Shown here: positions 43,059-53,662 of the stretch, in pieces
Layout of the letters: each line of letters begins with the position of its first letter
How positions within the stretch are numbered: position 1 is the first letter of the stretch
DNA from: VAZQ01 sp963756715
Lineage (GTDB): Bacteria > Pseudomonadota > Alphaproteobacteria > Rhizobiales > Xanthobacteraceae
DNA: 64,000 nt
Reading direction: 5' to 3'
Assembly: GCA_963756715.1 (NCBI GenBank)
Contig: CAVWOV010000041.1
Coordinates: forward strand, 62,001-126,000
Position numbers and translations under genes: made by a program
The notes under the pieces: generated by a model
The model's database searches: none
The model's input: only the letters and a program-made list of their open reading frames with translations
Told to the model about the DNA's origin: nothing

Positions 43059-46000
43059 TTAGCGGCCCTGGGTGATTGGGGCTTCTTCGGCCGCGGGGCG
43101 CAGGGATATTTCATCTGCGGGACTGGCCGCGATAGCTTCGTCATCACGTCCAAATCGTGCGTACAGGGCAGGCAGCACCAGTAGCGTGAGCAAAGTTGCG
43201 CTGATAAGTCCGCCAATCACGACCGTCGCAATCGGTCTTTGCACTTCGGCACCGGTGCCTGTTGCGATTGCCATCGGCACGAAGCCGAGCGAAGCCACCA
43301 ACGCCGTCATGGCCACGGGACGCAACCGGGTCAAAGCGCCTTCGAAGATGGCGTCAACGCGCGGCCGCCCTTCGGCTATAAGCTGCTTGATAAAGCTCAG
43401 CATTACCAAGCCGTTTAGCACCGCGATCCCAGACAGGGCGATAAAGCCGACCGCCGCCGAAATTGAAAACGGCATCCCGCGGAGCCAAAGCGCTGCCACG
43501 CCGCCGGTCAATGCCAGCGGGACGGCGCTGAACACCAGCGTCGCGTCACGCGCCGAGCCGAGCGCGCTGAAGAGCAAAAGAAAGATCAGGGCAAAACAGG
43601 CGGGCACAACGATCATCAGCCGCTGGCGCGCGGCCGCCAGGTTTTCGAATTGGCCGCCCCATGCGATCCAATAACCGGGAGGCAAGGTGATGCGAGTGTC
43701 GATCCGCTCACGGGCTTCGCTCGCGACCGATCCGATATCCCGGCCCCTCACATTCGCGCTTACGACGACGCGGCGCTTGCCGTTTTCGCGGCTGACTTGA
43801 TTGGGCCCCTCCGTGAGGCGAAATGCCGCCACTTGGCGCAAAGGAATGCTCTGCATCGCAGCACCAGCCGACGGCAGCGGAACGGGCAGGTTAGCGAGCG
43901 CACTGATATCGGCACGGACGTCCTCGGACAGGCGCACAACAATGCCGAAATGCCGATCGCCCTCGAACACCACGCCCGCGTCCTTGCCCCCGACCGCAAT
44001 GCCGATGATGTCTTGAACTGCGGAAAGGCTCAGTCCGTGCCGCGCGGCGGCGGCCTTATCGACGGCAATTTCCAGAATGGGCAACCCCGATGCCTGCTCG
44101 ACCTTGATATCGGTCGCGCCTTCCAACCCACGCAAGATGGTGGCGATCTGGTTCGCGGCGCGAAGCATCGGCTCGAATTCGTCACCGAAGACCTTGATCG
44201 CGATATCCCCTCGCACGCCCGCGAGCAATTCGTTGAAGCGCATTTGAATTGGCTGCGTGAATTCATAAGCGTTGCCGGGCAATTCGCTAACCGTATGTTC
44301 GATCTGCCGCAACCAGAGCATCCTTGGACAGAGTTCGGGTCCGGCCATTGGTCCTGCGGCTTGAGAATGACGAAAGTATCGGAGGCGTTTGGCGGCATGG
44401 GGTCGGACGCAATTTCCGCCGTCCCGGTCTTCGAGTATACGAACGCCACTTGCGGAAGACGGCTGACTGCGCGTTCAAGCTCGAAGCTGCATGGTCTGCG
44501 CTTGCGACAGCGCGGTCCCGGGAATCCGCAACGCGTGCATGGCAATGTTCTTTTCGTCCAGAGTTGGAATGAACTCTTGGCCCATGCGGGAAAACAGCAG
44601 CAACATTCCGCCAAAGAGCACCGTGGCGACGGCGATGACGGGCCACGGAGATCGGATCGCGCGGGCCAGCACGGGCGCATAAACGATCTTGAGTCCCCGC
44701 ACCGCGGCGTTCTCGCGCTCCTGTACCCGCCCTGTCACCCCGATCGCGACCAGCGCCGGCACCAGCGTTATTGAGAGCACGAAAGCCGAAACCAGAGCGA
44801 TGATGACGGTCAGCGCCATCGGTTCGAACATCTTTCCTTCGACCCCGCTAAAAGTCAGCAGCGGGACGTAAACGAGAATAATGATGGCCTGGCCGTAGGC
44901 GCTGGGCCTGATCACCTCTTCGGTCGCGGTGCGGACGGTTGTCAGCCGCTCCGGCAGCGTCAGAATTCGGCCCAATGCGTGCTGGCGAACAGCAAGATGA
45001 CGAAGACTGTTCTCCGTGATGATAACCGCACCATCGACGATCAAGTCCGAAATCCAATGCCCCCAGACTCATCAGGTTCGCGCTGATATGGCTCTGCCAC
45101 ATACCGCTCGCGGTCATCAGCATCGCTACCGGGATCACCAGCGCGGTGATCACAGCGGCGCGAAAATTGCCCAGCAGCAGGAACAGCACCAGGATCACCA
45201 ACAACGCGCCTTCCGCCAGATTCTTAGCCACGGTGGTGATCGTCGCATCGACGAGTTCAGTGCGGTTCAGCACCGTTTGCACAACGAGGCCGGGCGGCAG
45301 AGTGCGGCGGATATCCGCCATCCTGGAATCAACCGCCGCAGCAACGGTCCGGCTGTTGCCGCCGATCAGCATCAACGCAGTACCAATCACGACTTCACGG
45401 CCATTTTCGCTGGCGCTTCCAGTGCGGGTCTCACCGCCGACCGATACGCTTGCGAGGTCCTTGATCCGAACCGGGACGCCTCCGCGTGTGGCGACGACGA
45501 TCTGTGCGATCTCCTCGAGCGATTCGACGCGCCCGCCTGCGCGCACGACGTATCCTTCGCCATTGCGCTCGATATAACCCGCGCCTCGGCTCAGGTTGTT
45601 TTTTTCGATCCCCTGGACGAGGTCCGAGAAAGACAAGCCAAGCGCGATCAGCTTCGCCGGGTCTGGTTGAACGTGATACTGCTTCACGAACCCGCCGATT
45701 GAATCGACGCCCGCGACTCCCGGCACGCTCTTGATCTGCGGCCGGATGATCCAATCCTGGATCGTTCGCAAATATGCGGATCGTTCTATTTCCGTGACAA
45801 GAGAGCTGTCCCTCAGGCGTCAGATACGAGCCGTTGCGTTGCCAGCCTGGATCGCCATCGTGGTATCGCTCGCCTGGACGGCCGTAGGCGACCGACCACA
45901 TATAGATTTCGCCAAGGCCGGTTGAGACCGGGCCCATTTTTGGTTCAGCGCCGGGAGGCAGAGTTGAGCGCACTTCGAGCAAACGCTCGCCGATCTGTTG

Positions 46001-46321
46001 GCGCGCGAAATAGATATTTGTCTTGTCGCTGAACACCGCCGTCACTTGCGAAAAGCCATTCCGCGAGAGCGATCGCGTATATTCGAGCCCCGCCGCACCG
46101 GCGAGCGCCGTTTCGATCCGGAAGGTCACTTGTTTTTCGATTTCGACCGGCGAAAGCGCGGGCGCAAGTGTATTGATCTGAACCTGATTGTTGGTGATGT
46201 CGGGAACGGCATCGATGGGGAGACGAACCAGCGACCGGGCGCCGAAGGCAACCGCTGCAATACAGGCGATCACCACCAACCAGCGGTGGTCGATTGAAAT
46301 TGCGACAAGGCGGTCGATCAT
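43059..46321 (-). pseudogene. CzcA-type heavy-metal RND efflux pump, five apparent frameshifts
   Basis: CzcA is the inner-membrane proton/metal antiporter of a tripartite efflux system. About 1,080 codons of recognisable CzcA are spread over several frames. Single extra bases break it near 45800-45807, 45041-45048, 44480-44489, 44326-44332 and 44304-44310. Pieces join cleanly when each base is removed. The proton-relay motif DFGL-IVDGAVIITE carries the Asp-Asp-Glu triad of CzcA (divalent metals), not CusA, and the second break falls inside it. Either a decayed gene or an error-rich stretch. czcB lies 14 bases upstream. Confidence 0.85.
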
Positions 46322-46335
46322 CCCTGGCGTCCTGC

Positions 46336-47612
46336 TTAGTGTTCGTGTTCGGCTTCTGATTTGCCGAGTTCGGCCTTCAGGATGAAGCTGTTGGATACCG
46401 CGATCCGCTCGCCCCGCGATACGCCGGACAAAATTTCGATTGTGCGATCATCCTCGCGGCCGGTCGTAATCGTCCGCACCGCAAAGCCTTCTTCTTCACG
46501 TACGAAAACGACACGTTTGCCTTTGAGGAAGTGCATGGCCGCTTTCGGAGCGACGATGTCCGCGTGCCGCACTTCAAGCGGAATCTCAGCGGTAACGAAG
46601 GTGCCTGGACGCCACATATGCGTGGGATTGTCGAGGGTCGCCACGACGCGAGCCGTGCGTGTATCCTTGTCCAGAAGCGGGCTGATGAAGGTGATTTTTG
46701 CTTGCGTTCGCAGGTCGCTGCGTTGGCCACCGTAATTTCGTGTCCCTCGCGGATCGATACGAGGTCGGCCGGAGGAACAGCAAGTTCGACCCACACAACA
46801 TCCAGATCGACGATGACGAACAGTTCACTTTCCTGGCCTTCGCGCCCGACCAGCGCGCCAAGATCAACGCGGCGCTCCGCGATTCGGCCGGAAATCGGAG
46901 CGGTCAAGTCCTGACGACGTAGCGATTCGACAGCCACCTCGGGGAGCTCAACGATCTGTTGGTCCGTGAGGCCAAGTGCCGCCAGCTTTTGCCGCGCCAC
47001 GGTCAGCTTGACGCGAGCATTTTCGGAAGCTGTGCGCGTCCGCAAGTACTCGTTCTCCGCCATGGCTTTCGATCGCATCAGCGTCTGGGCGCGGCCAACC
47101 AAAATTTGTTGCAGTTCGTGGGTCAGCCTGGCGGCGAGATACTCGCTCTTTGCGTCGGCAACCTCGCGGCTCTCGATGACGGCAATCACTTCGCCTTTTT
47201 CGACGGGTTCGCCGAGACGCTTGTGCAGTTCCGCGACGGTTCCGAGCAGCTTGACGGCAACGCGCGCGACACGGTCCGCACTTGGAACAATTGCACCGGG
47301 CACGGAGAGGCGGCGCACCAGTACGCCCCCGCCAATGGGGGCGGTTTCGATTCCCGCCGCGGTTATCTGAGCTTCACTCAGTTTGATGGTCGCGTCGTCA
47401 TCGTCGTGGTGGTGGCGCGCGTGTTCGTCCTGTTCGGCCGCCACGTGGTCCGCGGTGCCGGAAGGCGCGAGCCAGGCAAGGCCGGGCCAGCCTGCAAGCT
47501 GCGCTCGCATTCCACTCGGAACGCCGCTGCCAACGGTCGCAACACCGATACCAACAGTTGCGGCGACGGCGCCAAGCGCGATGCCCGCAAACAATATGAG
47601 GGTGCGTGTCAT
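46336..47612 (-). pseudogene. CzcB-type periplasmic adaptor (membrane fusion protein), one frameshift
   Basis: The adaptor links the pump to an outer-membrane channel. From ATG 47612 (MTRTLILFAGIALGAVAA) there is a signal or anchor, a His/Asp-rich stretch (DEHARHHHDDDD) that probably binds metal, then lipoyl and beta-barrel domains (GEVIAVIESREVADAKSEY). Near 46716-46724 one base appears to be missing: the frame moves from TVANA to SDLRTQAKITFIS. The C-terminal part ends GKSEAEHEH. No outer-membrane channel gene lies nearby. Confidence 0.85.
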
Positions 47613-47730
47613 GGCTATTTCATCGTGCGACATGCCGCATGGGCAGCCGGACAGGAAATTTCATGGAGAGGCGCACGCTCCGCGTTGCCCGAGCAACGGC
47701 GAAGGCGCTCAGCCCGCTAGGAGGCGAAGG

Positions 47731-48117
47731 TCAGATGCGCGGTGGCTTGAAGAGCGGAAGTCCCGCTAACGAACACGAGGAGCGGTCTTCGCTGATGGAA
47801 AAGGTAGTGCAGCAAAATTGGATTGGAACTGAATCGCCGCCGGTCGCAATCCGGTCGGCGGCATGACACAGGCAATGGGAACAATGGCCGTCATGGCCGG
47901 GGAGTTGATCGCCGGGGAACTCGGCAGGCAAAGCCTTCAGGTCGACCGCCGCCACCGAAGCCGGAAGCAAACTCGTAGCCTGGGCAGTTCCACACTGACC
48001 ATGCAGGAGCGCAACGAATATCGCCAATGCCGCGATCAGGCTGACCGGCGCGCGCCAAAATGGCCCGCAACCGAGCCCTCGACCAATGATGCTTGAGACG
48101 GCGCGCTTGACCGGCAT
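47731..48117 (-). CDS. DUF2946-like His/Cys-rich exported protein
   Basis: The 128-residue frame from ATG 48117 has a hydrophobic segment (LIAALAIFVALLHGQ) and a His/Cys cluster (PGHDGHCSHCLCHAAD) plus a late FCC. Such small proteins often precede heavy-metal efflux genes and are thought to bind metal ions. It is followed on the same strand by czcB after about 120 bases. Assignment is by pattern and context. Confidence 0.6.
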   Translation of the reverse strand: MPVKRAVSSIIGRGLGCGPFWRAPVSLIAALAIFVALLHGQCGTAQATSLLPASVAAVDLKALPAEFPGDQLPGHDGHCSHCLCHAADRIATGGDSVPIQFCCTTFSISEDRSSCSLAGLPLFKPPRI

Positions 48118-48274
48118 AGTGCCAAACCTCGGTATTGCCGTAGCCGAGCATTGGGGATTTTTCAAGATTGAGCGTGGCTGGAACCCGCTCGGACTGTCCG
48201 TCATGGCGGTCCCGATAGGCCGCCCGCCACGTGGCATATGGTGGCGCAGCGTGCAGCGCGGCTGCCGCCGCAGC

Positions 48275-48556
48275 TTATCTGGAGAGCCTGCGTTTATTCG
48301 AACGCACGCGACTCTGGTAAACGGCCAACACTCGCTTGGCCGTATGCGCGCCGTTGCTGCCACCAAGCGTCGCTGTGGTCGCGACCGCGAGAGCTTCGGA
48401 CAGCGCGGCCATTTTTTCGGTAACCATTGCGCTGGCCTCTGAACGCGCTGCGCTGCCGCCTCCCGACAACTTCATCAGCCGGAGCGCCATTACGCTTTGC
48501 GCCTCCCAGGTCAGCCGCGCCGCTTGAAATGTCAGAGCAAGCCACGGATTCATCAT
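48275..48556 (-). CDS. Small conserved phasin-like protein of unknown function
   Basis: The 93-residue frame begins MMNPWLALTFQAARLTWEAQ and is predicted helical (SVMALRLMKLSGG, then AMVTEKMAALSEALAVA) with a basic C-terminus. It resembles short helical proteins common in Hyphomicrobiales, some related to phasins. I cannot assign a function. It lies alone, upstream of the DUF2946-like gene on the same strand. Confidence 0.5.
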   Translation of the reverse strand: MMNPWLALTFQAARLTWEAQSVMALRLMKLSGGGSAARSEASAMVTEKMAALSEALAVATTATLGGSNGAHTAKRVLAVYQSRVRSNKRRLSR

Positions 48557-48649
48557 TCAGTCCTCCAGACTGCCAGAGGACCAACCCCCTGCGCCCGTGT
48601 TACCCGGTTTCCGCCGCGAAGACCATGCAGAATGGCAATCGTGGACCCC

Positions 48650-48675
48650 GGTGGCGGGGGCGAGAATTGAACCCC
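48650..48675 (-). other. tRNA 3'-end-like fragment, possible attachment-site remnant
   Basis: On the minus strand the bases read GGGGTTCAATTCTCGCCCCC then GCCACC, like the T-loop and acceptor 3' half of a tRNA. No matching 5' half is found, and the T-stem has two mismatches. Such fragments mark att sites of tRNA-targeting islands. No integrase is present in the window. Confidence 0.3.
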
Positions 48676-48834
48676 ATTCCGACGATAAGATGATCGCAAA
48701 ATGATCGAGACGGCGTGCAAACTTTGATTGCGGGAGAACTGCTCTGCCTTTTTGCAGCATGCTCATCGGTCCGGCACGACGCTGGCGCCGCTTTATATGT
48801 GTATGTGCAGGCACTCAGGTCTGACAGCGTCGGT

Positions 48835-49176
48835 TCAGGTCTGACAGCTTCCAGCGACCTGCGCGAGTGGTGACGCGAGGATGCCACTGACGACCGGCTC
48901 GCATCCCTCGATCAGCGACGGGGCGGGTGTGGTGCTGGTGCTGAGTTTGGCGTGTGCCGCGTTGCGGCTTCGCGCCGAAGCCGACGTCCGGTCGCCCTTG
49001 TGCGAGCGATCAACGGTTTGCTGAACCGGCTCGCTGATTTGGGCCGAGCTAACTTGGGCCGAGCTAACTTGGGCCAAGACGTCGGCCGACCAGACGGGCT
49101 CCGCTGAAACCTTCAGGCTGACCGCCAAAACGATGATGAGGGCGCCGACGAAGCCGATGAGCACAGATTTCTGCAT
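48835..49176 (-). CDS. Small secreted protein with N-terminal signal, unknown function
   Basis: ATG 49176 is preceded by GGGGAGAA and gives 113 residues: a signal peptide (MQKSVLIGFVGALIIVLAV), a short repeated Gln/Ser stretch (AQVSSAQVSSAQIS), a basic Ser-rich linker and a conserved-looking end IEGCEPVVSGIL...AGSCQT with two cysteines that could form a disulfide. No named family is recognised. Confidence 0.6.
   Translation of the reverse strand: MQKSVLIGFVGALIIVLAVSLKVSAEPVWSADVLAQVSSAQVSSAQISEPVQQTVDRSHKGDRTSASARSRNAAHAKLSTSTTPAPSLIEGCEPVVSGILASPLAQVAGSCQT
49041..49075. repeat. 15-bp tandem repeat inside the secreted-protein gene
   Basis: GGGCCGAGCTAACTT occurs twice in tandem (49041-49055, 49056-49070) plus GGGCC. 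It encodes the AQVSS repeats and keeps the frame. Confidence 0.85.
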
Positions 49177-49600
49177 CGTAGTTCTCCCCAAGCGGAACCG
49201 GCCAAGAGTTTCACGTTCCCTCCAGACATGTTGCCCGGAGCGGCTCAATGACGACGGTCTTTTGAACTGGAGAGGACCCCTGACTTCCGCCTCCCCCGCT
49301 GCAACAACTAAGCTGGCGGGGAATGGTTCCAGGAATTTTTTCGAGTTCCATCGCGACGCTTGAGTTCCATCGCGACACTATCGATTGAGGCGTAGCGGCT
49401 TCACGCCCGAGTAGACGATGGCGATAGTCGCAAGACACCTCCGCCGGCCGCATGCGATCGCAGTAAACGGGGCCGTCTCGAACGCGCATGTCCGCCACGG
49501 ACAGAAGGATGTTGGTCGGATACAATGGTTTGTCATCGCGCTGCTGCGCGCTGACACAATACGCGCGGACATCCGTTCGCAGGAAGCAAGTCGAAGAACA
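49177..49600. other. Gene-free stretch between divergent small exported proteins
   Basis: No convincing gene is seen here. The minus-strand frame at 49211-49618 has no recognisable motif or ribosome site. The stretch holds a 19-bp tandem repeat and presumably the two divergent promoters. Confidence 0.5.
49343..49380. repeat. 19-bp tandem repeat, two copies
   Basis: GAGTTCCATCGCGACGCTT (49343-49361) is followed directly by GAGTTCCATCGCGACACTA (49362-49380), 17 of 19 bases identical. It lies in the gap between divergent genes. Confidence 0.85.
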
Positions 49601-50056
49601 ATGATGCGTCTCGTTCACGTCCTGTTAGTCACTCTGCTCACGCTTCTGCCTGCGCAGGCGTTCGCTGGTCCGGCCGAAGATGCCGGCGTCGTGATCGACC
49701 GTTGGGCTGCTGCATTGAGCGCAAACGATATCGATGCCTTGCTCACGTGCTTCGCACCCGATTCGCTCATGCAGGGTCTAACGAGTGCCAAACTTGTAAC
49801 CGGGCGTGAGGCAATCGGAGAGTATTTCCGAGCCGCTCCTGAAAATGGCGTCAAAGTTACAATCAGCGAACGACACATGGTCGTGCTGTCCGATTCGGCC
49901 GTGATGGGTGTCGGGCTCTATCGGTTTGGTTTGCTGCAAGATGGGATAATGGTGCCGAGGGCGGCGCGTTTTACCTTCGTCATGGTCAAACACGGAAACG
50001 ACTGGGCCATTGCGCATCTTCACGCCTCAGCCTTGCCTCCGGCGCCGCTGCAGTAG
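49601..50056 (+). CDS. Secreted NTF2-like (DUF4440/SnoaL-type) protein
   Basis: The 151-residue protein has a signal peptide (MMRLVHVLLVTLLTLLPAQAFA) and an NTF2-like cone fold: helix EDAGVVIDRWAAALSANDIDALLTCF, then TGREAIGEYF and paired strands ending FTFVMVKHGNDWAIAHLHAS. Such proteins are diverse small-molecule binders or enzymes; the specific role is unknown. Confidence 0.75.
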   Translation: MMRLVHVLLVTLLTLLPAQAFAGPAEDAGVVIDRWAAALSANDIDALLTCFAPDSLMQGLTSAKLVTGREAIGEYFRAAPENGVKVTISERHMVVLSDSAVMGVGLYRFGLLQDGIMVPRAARFTFVMVKHGNDWAIAHLHASALPPAPLQ

Positions 50057-50206
50057 AAATGCCATCGCGTAATGGGTCCGCGCAGCGAAGGCATCGTGGA
50101 AGAAGCAGGCGCCTGGTGCAATCGCGACTGACCCGAGAGAACCTGACGAGACCTTCTCATTCGTATGCGCAGTGCCTATCTCGCCAGATTGGAGAAAAGT
50201 CCGGCA

Positions 50207-52307
50207 ATGAATAACCATCGGAAAGTCGCAAAACATGTCCGCTCGGTCGTTCCGGGTAGAGCGGCCTTCGGATTGTTTTTGCTCGCGGCCCTGGCCCTGC
50301 TGACCTTCAGCGCGTACTCCGCCGCAACGGCTGAGGAGACGCCTACCGTCGTGACGCCGCCGTTCGGGCCTTGGGGCTATGATTTTACTGCGCGGGATCC
50401 GTCGGTGAAGGCGGGAGCTGACTTTTTTCTCCACGCCAACGGAAGCTGGCTCAAGCGCGCCGAGATTCCCGCGGACCGGGTCAGGTTCGGTGTCAACGAA
50501 CAACTGAGCGATCTCACTGAGGGTATCATCCGCAAACTGATCGAGGACGCCGCGGCCGGCCGTTCCGACGATCCTGATGCCGGCAAGATCGGCGCCGCGT
50601 ATCGGGCCTTTATGGACGAAGCACGGGTAGAACAGTTGGATGCCAAGCCCCTCGCGCCGGGGCTGGCTGCGATCCGCGCCCAGAAGACCAAGACCGACGT
50701 CGCCGCCCTGATGGGAAAGGCAAATCAAGGGAGCCAATCGTCGATCTTCGGGCTTGGAATCTCGCCAGACGATAAGGCGCCCGACCGCTATGCGGTTTCC
50801 ATCAGCAACGACGGGATGGGCCTGCCCGATCGCGACTACTATCTGACCGAGCAGCTGTCCGACCGGAAGGCGAAGTATCAGACCTATATTGTGCTCATGC
50901 TCAGCATGATCGGCTGGGACGCGCCGGAAGCGAACGCCAAGGCGATCGTCGATTTCGAAACCAAGCTCGCACAAGCCAGTTGGACCCGCGCCGAAAGTCG
51001 CGATCCCGAGAAGACCTACAATCCGATGACCGTGGCGGAACTCGTCGCCTTCGCGCCGGGCTTCGATTTCCGCACATTCTTGAGCAGTGCCGGCCTTGGC
51101 GCTACGGATCGTTTGATTGTCACGACGAACACGGCATTTCCGAATGTTGCCGGCATCTTCAGCGCCACGCCGCTCGCAACATTGAAGGCGTGGCAGGCCT
51201 TCCATCTGGCAAACGACGCGGCTTCGTATCTCTCCAAGCGCTTCGTCGACGCCCGGTTTGACTTCTACGGCAAGACGCTATCCGACCAGCCGGAGAACCG
51301 GCCGCGGTGGAAACGCGCGGTTTCCTTCGTCAACGTCGCACTCGGCGAGTTGGTCGGACGCATGCACGTCGCGAAGCATTTCCCTCCGGAGTCGAAGGTC
51401 AAGATGAAAGCGCTGGTGACGGAAATGATTGCCGCCATGCGCAGACGGATCGACCGCCTCGACTGGATGAGCCCGGCCACCAAGACGAAGGCGCTGGACA
51501 AGCTGTCGCGGATGTCGATGAAGATCGGCTACCCGGTGAAGTGGCGTGACTACGGCCCGCTGACGATGAGCGCGACTGATCTTTACGGCAATGTCGAGCG
51601 GTCGCTGGCCTATGAATGGAACTATGTCGTCGGCCGGCTCGATCGGCCGGTTGATAAAGATGAATGGGAGATGACGCCGCAAACTGTCAACGACTACTAC
51701 AATCCTTTGAATAACGAGATCGTCTTCCCGGCCGCACAGTTGCAGCCGCCGTTTTTTGATCCCGCGGCCGACCTGGCGGTCAACTATGGCAGCATCGGCG
51801 CCACCATCGGCCACGAGATGACCCACGGCGTTCGACGATACCGGCCGCAAGTACGACGGCAACGGCGTGCTGACGGATTGGTGGACCACCGAGGATGCCG
51901 CCAAGTTCCAGTCTCAGGCCGATCGCCTGGCGGCCCAGTTCGACAAGTTCGAGGCGGTGAAAGGCTATTTCGTCAACGGCCAGCTCACGGCAGGCGAGAA
52001 CATTGCCGATCTCGGCGGGCTATTGGTGGCGCTCGACGCCTACCATGCGGCGCTCGGCGGCAAGGAGCCGCCGGTTCTGGATGGCCTGACCGGCGATCAG
52101 CGGTTCTTTTTGGCCTATGCGCAAAGCTGGCGAACCAAAAGCCGCGACGAGGCGATCATCCAGCAGGTCAAGAGCAACGAACATGCGCCGGAGCAGTTCC
52201 GCGTCAACGGTCCGCTGCGCAATGTCGGAGCGTGGTACGATGCGTTCAAGATCACCCCCGCCGACCCGATGTATCTCGCGCCGGACAATCGTGTGAATAT
52301 CTGGTGA
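50207..52307 (+). pseudogene. M13 family zinc metallopeptidase (neprilysin-like), frameshifted
   Basis: ATG 50207 follows GGAGAAAAG; a signal anchor (LFLLAALALLTFSAYS) leads into the M13 fold (GADFFLHANGSWLKRAEIP, NEIVFPAAQLQPPFF). The zinc motif GHEMTHG ends the first frame. One extra base near 51826-51832 then shifts the frame; dropping it gives HEMTHG-FDDTGRKYDGNG and the third ligand GENIADLGG, ending VNIW. Both halves are needed for a working enzyme. The family cleaves peptides in the periplasm. Confidence 0.88.
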
Positions 52308-52313
52308 CGGCGT

Positions 52314-53577
52314 CTATGGCGTGGCGTCCGGGTCCTGACGCTTCAGCGCCGCCGTGATGCGTTCGCGATCGAGATAGGTCCAGAAGCAGACCACGATCAC
52401 CAGGAGCGCGCCAAAGAACACCGGCCAGCGTAGCCCGAAATGTGCTGATGCAATCCCGGCGCCGAGCGCGCCGACCGCGGGCGCGCCGCGGAAGATCAAG
52501 CCGTAGAGTCCCATGACGCGCCCACGCATATTCCGGTCGGCGGCCAATTGAATCGAAGTCTGAATTGAGATTCCCGCCGTCGACAGTGCAAATCCGAATA
52601 CCGCCAGCGCCGGTACGGCAACCCAAAGGCGGTCGGTGGCGATCACGCAAATCGTTGCCAGCGCACCCGCCAGCGATCCGCCAAGAGCGATCCAGGTCAA
52701 TCCCGATGAACCGCCCCGGTGGCCGAGCCAGACGCCGCCGAGGATCGCCCCGCCGCCGATCGCCGACGCCATGATGGACAGGCCTCCGGCGCCCGAGTGA
52801 AACACGTCGGCCGCAAATCCCGGCAGCAGCTCATTCATCGGACGCCCGCCGACACCGAGCGCAATCAACAGCCAGAGCAGTGCGGCGATCCCCGGATGGG
52901 CCGCGGTGTAGCGGAGGCCGGCCCGCAGATCGGCGCCGAAACTCTCACGCTTGGCGGGCGCCACAACTGCTCTCGGTGAGGTGAATGTTTGCCAGCGCGA
53001 CCAGGAAGGCGACGTAACTGACGGCATTCACCGCGAACGCGGCCGATACGCCGGACCACACGATTGCCAAGCCGGCGAACATCGGGCCGATGAAGCGGGC
53101 CAGATTGAATATGACCGCGTTGATTGCAATCGCTGATGCGAGATCGGCGGACGATACCAGCGACGGAACGAGCGCAAGGCGTGCGGGCTGGTTGAAGGCG
53201 ACGACGGCGCCCTGAAGAGCCGTCAGCGTGACGAGCAACCCGATGGTCATGTGACCGGTGGCCGTCAGCACGAACAGAACCGTGGCCTGCACCATCGAGA
53301 TGGCCTGGCTGGTCTTCACCACGCGCAGCCGGTCCCATCGGTCGGCGGCGGCTCCGGCGATCAGTCCAAGGAGCAGCACGGGAAAGAAGTCGGCGAAGGC
53401 CACGATCCCAAGCCACAGGCCGGATTCGGTCAATTGCCAGGTCAGCCAGCCGATTGCGATCCTCTGCATCCACATGCCGACGAGGGACACCGCGTTGCCG
53501 GCGGAGTAGATCGCAAAGGTGGAATTCCGGAGCGGGAGCGAAACCAGCGGCGACTTGAGGAGAGACGCGATCCACAT
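52314..53577 (-). pseudogene. MFS exporter (EntS/enterobactin-exporter-like), frameshifted
   Basis: The N-terminal half (52945-53577) has six hydrophobic helices and the MFS loop AAADRWDRLRVV. The C-terminal half (52314-53027) continues with helices such as IAALLWLLIALGVGG. They belong to one protein: one extra base near 52970-52974 moves LANIHLTE into AVVAPAKRESF. The gene ends with a DRERITAAL tail. It converges on the M13 gene, whose stop is seven bases away. Substrate unknown. Confidence 0.85.
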
Positions 53578-53662
53578 TGGGCCGTAGGGCGCCTCCCTGC
53601 TTGATGCGGCGGCAGGAACGGCGGCAGATCGCCATTCAACTGCTCTTATGACGGTGAGCTTA

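Noticed and set aside
48650..48675. A complete tRNA gene
   Set aside because: Only a 3'-half-like sequence exists. The T-stem is mismatched and no 5' half or anticodon arm can be folded.
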